Assembly (NCBI GenBank): GCA_032716605.1
Contig: CM064552.1
Location: 3,471,608-3,535,607, forward strand
Direction: 5' to 3'
From: Paralithodes platypus
Taxonomy: Eukaryota; Arthropoda; Malacostraca; Decapoda; Lithodidae
DNA: 64,000 bases
Position numbers and translations under genes: made by a program. The notes below the pieces were generated by a model. It saw only the letters and a list, made by a program, of their open reading frames with translations. It did no database searches and was not told the DNA's origin. Of this stretch, positions 61,312 to 64,000 are shown piece by piece. The number at the start of each line of letters is the position of its first letter. Position 1 is the stretch's first letter.

Positions 61312-64000
61312 ATGGAACCATCTGCGAGGAAGAGAGCACGGATCGACTGTATCATCCACTGCTCTGATGATGACAGCGATGCTCTGGTGTCACCACAGGA
61401 TTTGGACTCCTGGAACACATTGCTCAGGGCTGCAGAAATCAGGCAGCATGATCCAGTCCTGGAAGCAGCCAAGGGCCTTGAAGAAGGAGGAATACCACAC
61501 ATACATTATCACCGTAAATGTCGTAGTCTCTTTACAATGAAGAAGTCACTGGATTCTATCCTTGCCAAGGGTGTCAAGATAGAATCAGCAAGCGTCGACC
61601 CCAGGAGGAGGGCATCAAGGGATGCCCCTAGTACTAGCAGGGTGTATGCCAAAGTATGTATCTTCTGCGAGAAGTCAAGCAAGTACATAAAAACAACAAA
61701 GACAAGGGAGCCACTCATACAGTGTGTTGAGCTACGAGCAGATGAGAAGATTCGCAGAGCAGCAATAAGGAAACTCAACCAGAGAATCCTTGGTTTAGTT
61801 AGCAGAGACCTTGTTGCTGCAGAGGGTCACTACCACAAGTCGTGCTACAAACTCTTCACAAAAGATGATTTCCCAGCGGCCGCCAGGTCGGGTGCAGGTG
61901 AAAATCAGGAAGAAAGCGAGGAAGCACGCTACGAAGAGGTTGAGACAGAAGCCCTCGAGGAACTCTGCTTGTATATAAGGACCAAATTATTCCCCAACCC
62001 AGAGGTACTGCCTATGACAAACCTCACATCTAGGCTTGAGAGATCCATGATGTCCTGTGGTATTATCCAACTGAAACCAGCGACAAAGAAACATGTTCGC
62101 CGAAAGATTGAAACCGAGTTTGGAGAATCACTACGCTTTGTCCCAGATGAGAAAGGAAAGCTTCTAATCTATCCACGCAGCCTCTCAATGGACGACCTTG
62201 CCCGGCAAGCACACAAAATGGCAAAAGACCTGGAAGAAGCAAGAGCAGCTAACTCTGAAGATGTCTTAACCAAAGCAGGAATGCAGCTGAGGAATGAGAT
62301 CAATAAACAAGATGTGAGTCAGCCATGGCCTCCCGATACAGATCAGAATGTCATTCCTGCAGCAGTCACTCAATTCCTGCACACCCTGCTGACAGGAGAG
62401 TGTGAGTGTGAAACTCCCTCTGAAAGAGCTCAACGTCTTGCCACTTCCTTTGGCAGTGACTTGGTCTTTGCTGTTACCAGTGGCAAGACAAAACCACCTA
62501 AGCACGTACTGCTGACCAATGCTGTAAAGTCTTTGACAGGAAACACAGAACTGATCCGAACTCTGAATCGTCTTGGTCACTGTGGGTCTTACTCAATGTT
62601 TGAGGAGATCGATACAGCCCTTTGTATCCAGAAGCTGGAATGCTCAAAGGATGACATTCCACTGCCAGCAAACATCTACCCTGGTGTGTTCACAACCCTG
62701 GCCTGGGATAACATTGACCGACTTGAAGAGACCCTAAGTGGAGCAGGTACTTCTCATAGAGTCAATGGCATTGCTGTCCAGTCCAAGGTTGCAGGCTCTG
62801 CCAGAGAAAGTCCTGCCAGAGATTACCAAGTCCAAGATAAGAAGCATCACTCAGACATCATCAATGCTGCCAATATACAATGTTGGGCGGCGGGCAGGGC
62901 CACCTAGGATTGAGACTGCGTATGTCGACACTACCAAGGAAGTCCAGGATTCAAAGACAAAGAACCATATCTGGCTTCTTACTCGAATGTCAGACCATGA
63001 GGACCAGTCCATCAGCAGTTGGACTGGGTTCAACATCAAAATGCACAGAGACATTGCAGTGGTTCAGGACACTGTAAGCTACCTGCCCACTATCAATGCT
63101 CCCGCAACAGAAATGTCCACCGTTAATGAAATCTTGGAACAAACGCATGCTATCATGCAGTCCTTACAGCTTAACAAGATTGTGTGCGTGTTTGATCAAG
63201 CACTCTATGCCAAAGCTGCCGAAGTTATCTGGAAACAAGAGAAGTTCAAGAACATTATCATCAGGATGGGCGTCTTCCACACAATCTGTAATCTCATCTC
63301 CACCATAGGAAAGAGGTTTCAAGATGCAGGTCTTAGAGATCTGTGTGTGGAATCAGGTATCATCGCAGAAGGATCAGTGTCAGGAGTGATGAACGGGAAG
63401 AGGTACAACAGAGCAGTGAGACTACACAAGCTCGTGTATGAAGCACTGATGAGGCTTGCATGGAAAGGCTTCCTTTCATGGCTAGAAGAAAACCATTCAA
63501 GGGACATACACCATCTAGATGAAACACTGAAGGACATCAACAGCTTTCACAGCAATGTGTCTCAGGGACTCTTTCAAGAGCTGATGGAGAGTGAATCATG
63601 CACACATATCATGAAGCTTTTCCAAGTTTATCTTCAGACCCTCAGAGATGAACACAACCTCTCAGCATTCTGGATGTCATACCTGGACATGGTTGAGATC
63701 ATGCTGGACTTAATTCGAGCCTCCAGAGAAGGCAACTGGATGCTCCACCTAGGAGCAATCCGACAGATGATACCGTGGTGTTTTGCCTATGACAAAGTGA
63801 ACTATGCCCGGTTCCTAACCTACTACTATGCCTTGATGTCTCGACTGCCCATTGAACACCCAGAGGTCCATGAACACTTCATGCAAGGTGGCTTTTCGGT
63901 CCAGATCGGTAGCAAGAATCCCTTTGGACGGATCCCTGTGGACCAGACAATCGAAGAGACGATCAACAAAGACACCCAGACACCAGGGGGCACAAAAGGC
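61312..64000 (+). CDS. Large uncharacterised protein with twin Cys/His modules, one frameshift, runs off the window
   Basis: The likely start is ATG 61312 (AGGATGG, a favourable context), giving MEPSARKRARIDCIIHCSDD with a basic nuclear-signal-like RKRAR. An acceptor-like TATTTTTTGCAG ends at 61285, so an upstream exon is possible. Module 1: C13-x3-C17 ... H65-x-H67-x2-C70. Module 2: C116-x2-C119 ... H173-x-H175-x2-C178. Both share the HYHxxC ending and look like duplicated zinc-binding units. A Glu-rich linker follows near residues 202-222, then AWDNIDRLEETLSGAGTSHR. Near 62780 the reading must move by one base: the first frame stops at 62907, while the second frame is open from before 62800 to 64000 and reads LPEITKSKIRSITQTS, CVFDQALYAKAAEVIWKQ, GVFHTICNLISTIGKRFQDA, YNRAVRLHKLVYEALMRLAW, IPWCFAYDKVNYARFL and NPFGRIPVDQTIEETINKDT. 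At least 895 codons without introns. I do not recognise a named family; similar long single-exon proteins recur in aquatic invertebrates in my memory, possibly transposon-derived. Confidence 0.8.

Overview
The window looks like gene-poor, repeat-dense nuclear DNA of an arthropod, most likely a decapod crustacean. I infer this from the abundance of CR1-, I/Jockey- and RTE-like LINEs, tRNA-like SINEs, Tc1/mariner and pogo-type elements, TTAA-flanked hairpin MITEs, long GA/GAGT, AC and ATT microsatellites, and many short runs of the arthropod telomere-type pentamer (TTAGG/CCTAA). Nothing looks bacterial, and no chromosomal rRNA, tRNA or CRISPR locus is present. Most predicted reading frames are pieces of decayed retrotransposons or translated microsatellites.

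Layout. 1-6.2 kb: microsatellites, a palindromic MITE family (called Pal-A here) and tandem repeats. 6.3-12 kb: three decayed LINE remnants (an I-like element with an RNase H domain, a second RT pseudogene, and an RTE-like C-terminus on the minus strand). 12.2-22.3 kb: an old LINE (D), then a pogo-type element (14494-19457) that was later split by a nearly intact LINE (E, 3.1 kb) and by an 872-bp foldback element with an 8-bp target duplication. The LINE D type 3' end is found at 21.6-22.3 kb. 22.7-25 kb: LINE A, interrupted by a CR1-like LINE B. 25-37 kb: SINEs, mariner and TTAA MITEs, LINE fragments and a possible solo LTR. 37-45 kb: foldback elements, including one whose loop holds three copies of a 28S-rRNA-like segment, and a composite palindrome hit by TTAA MITEs at mirror-image positions. 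45-54 kb: two recurrent repeats (R3 and R4), SINE-B and SINE-C copies, a second uninterrupted pogo copy, and exon-like segments. 54.5-56.1 kb: three long palindromes in a row. 56-61 kb: AT-rich DNA with MITEs. 61.3-64 kb: the only substantial protein gene candidate, a long intronless frame with two cysteine/histidine zinc-binding-like modules, one apparent frameshift, and no end inside the window.

The elements are interpretable as a layered history. Several insertions can be dated relative to each other because an uninterrupted paralogue lies in the same window: pogo 49182-50130 versus 14494-19457, SINE-C 35847-36125 versus 48913-50150, and the CR1 3' end at 19502 versus 36131-36960. A non-autonomous retroposon (SINE-T) shares its 3' end with LINE A, which suggests that LINE A-type enzymes mobilised it. 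All family names are from motif recognition by eye; no database search was possible.
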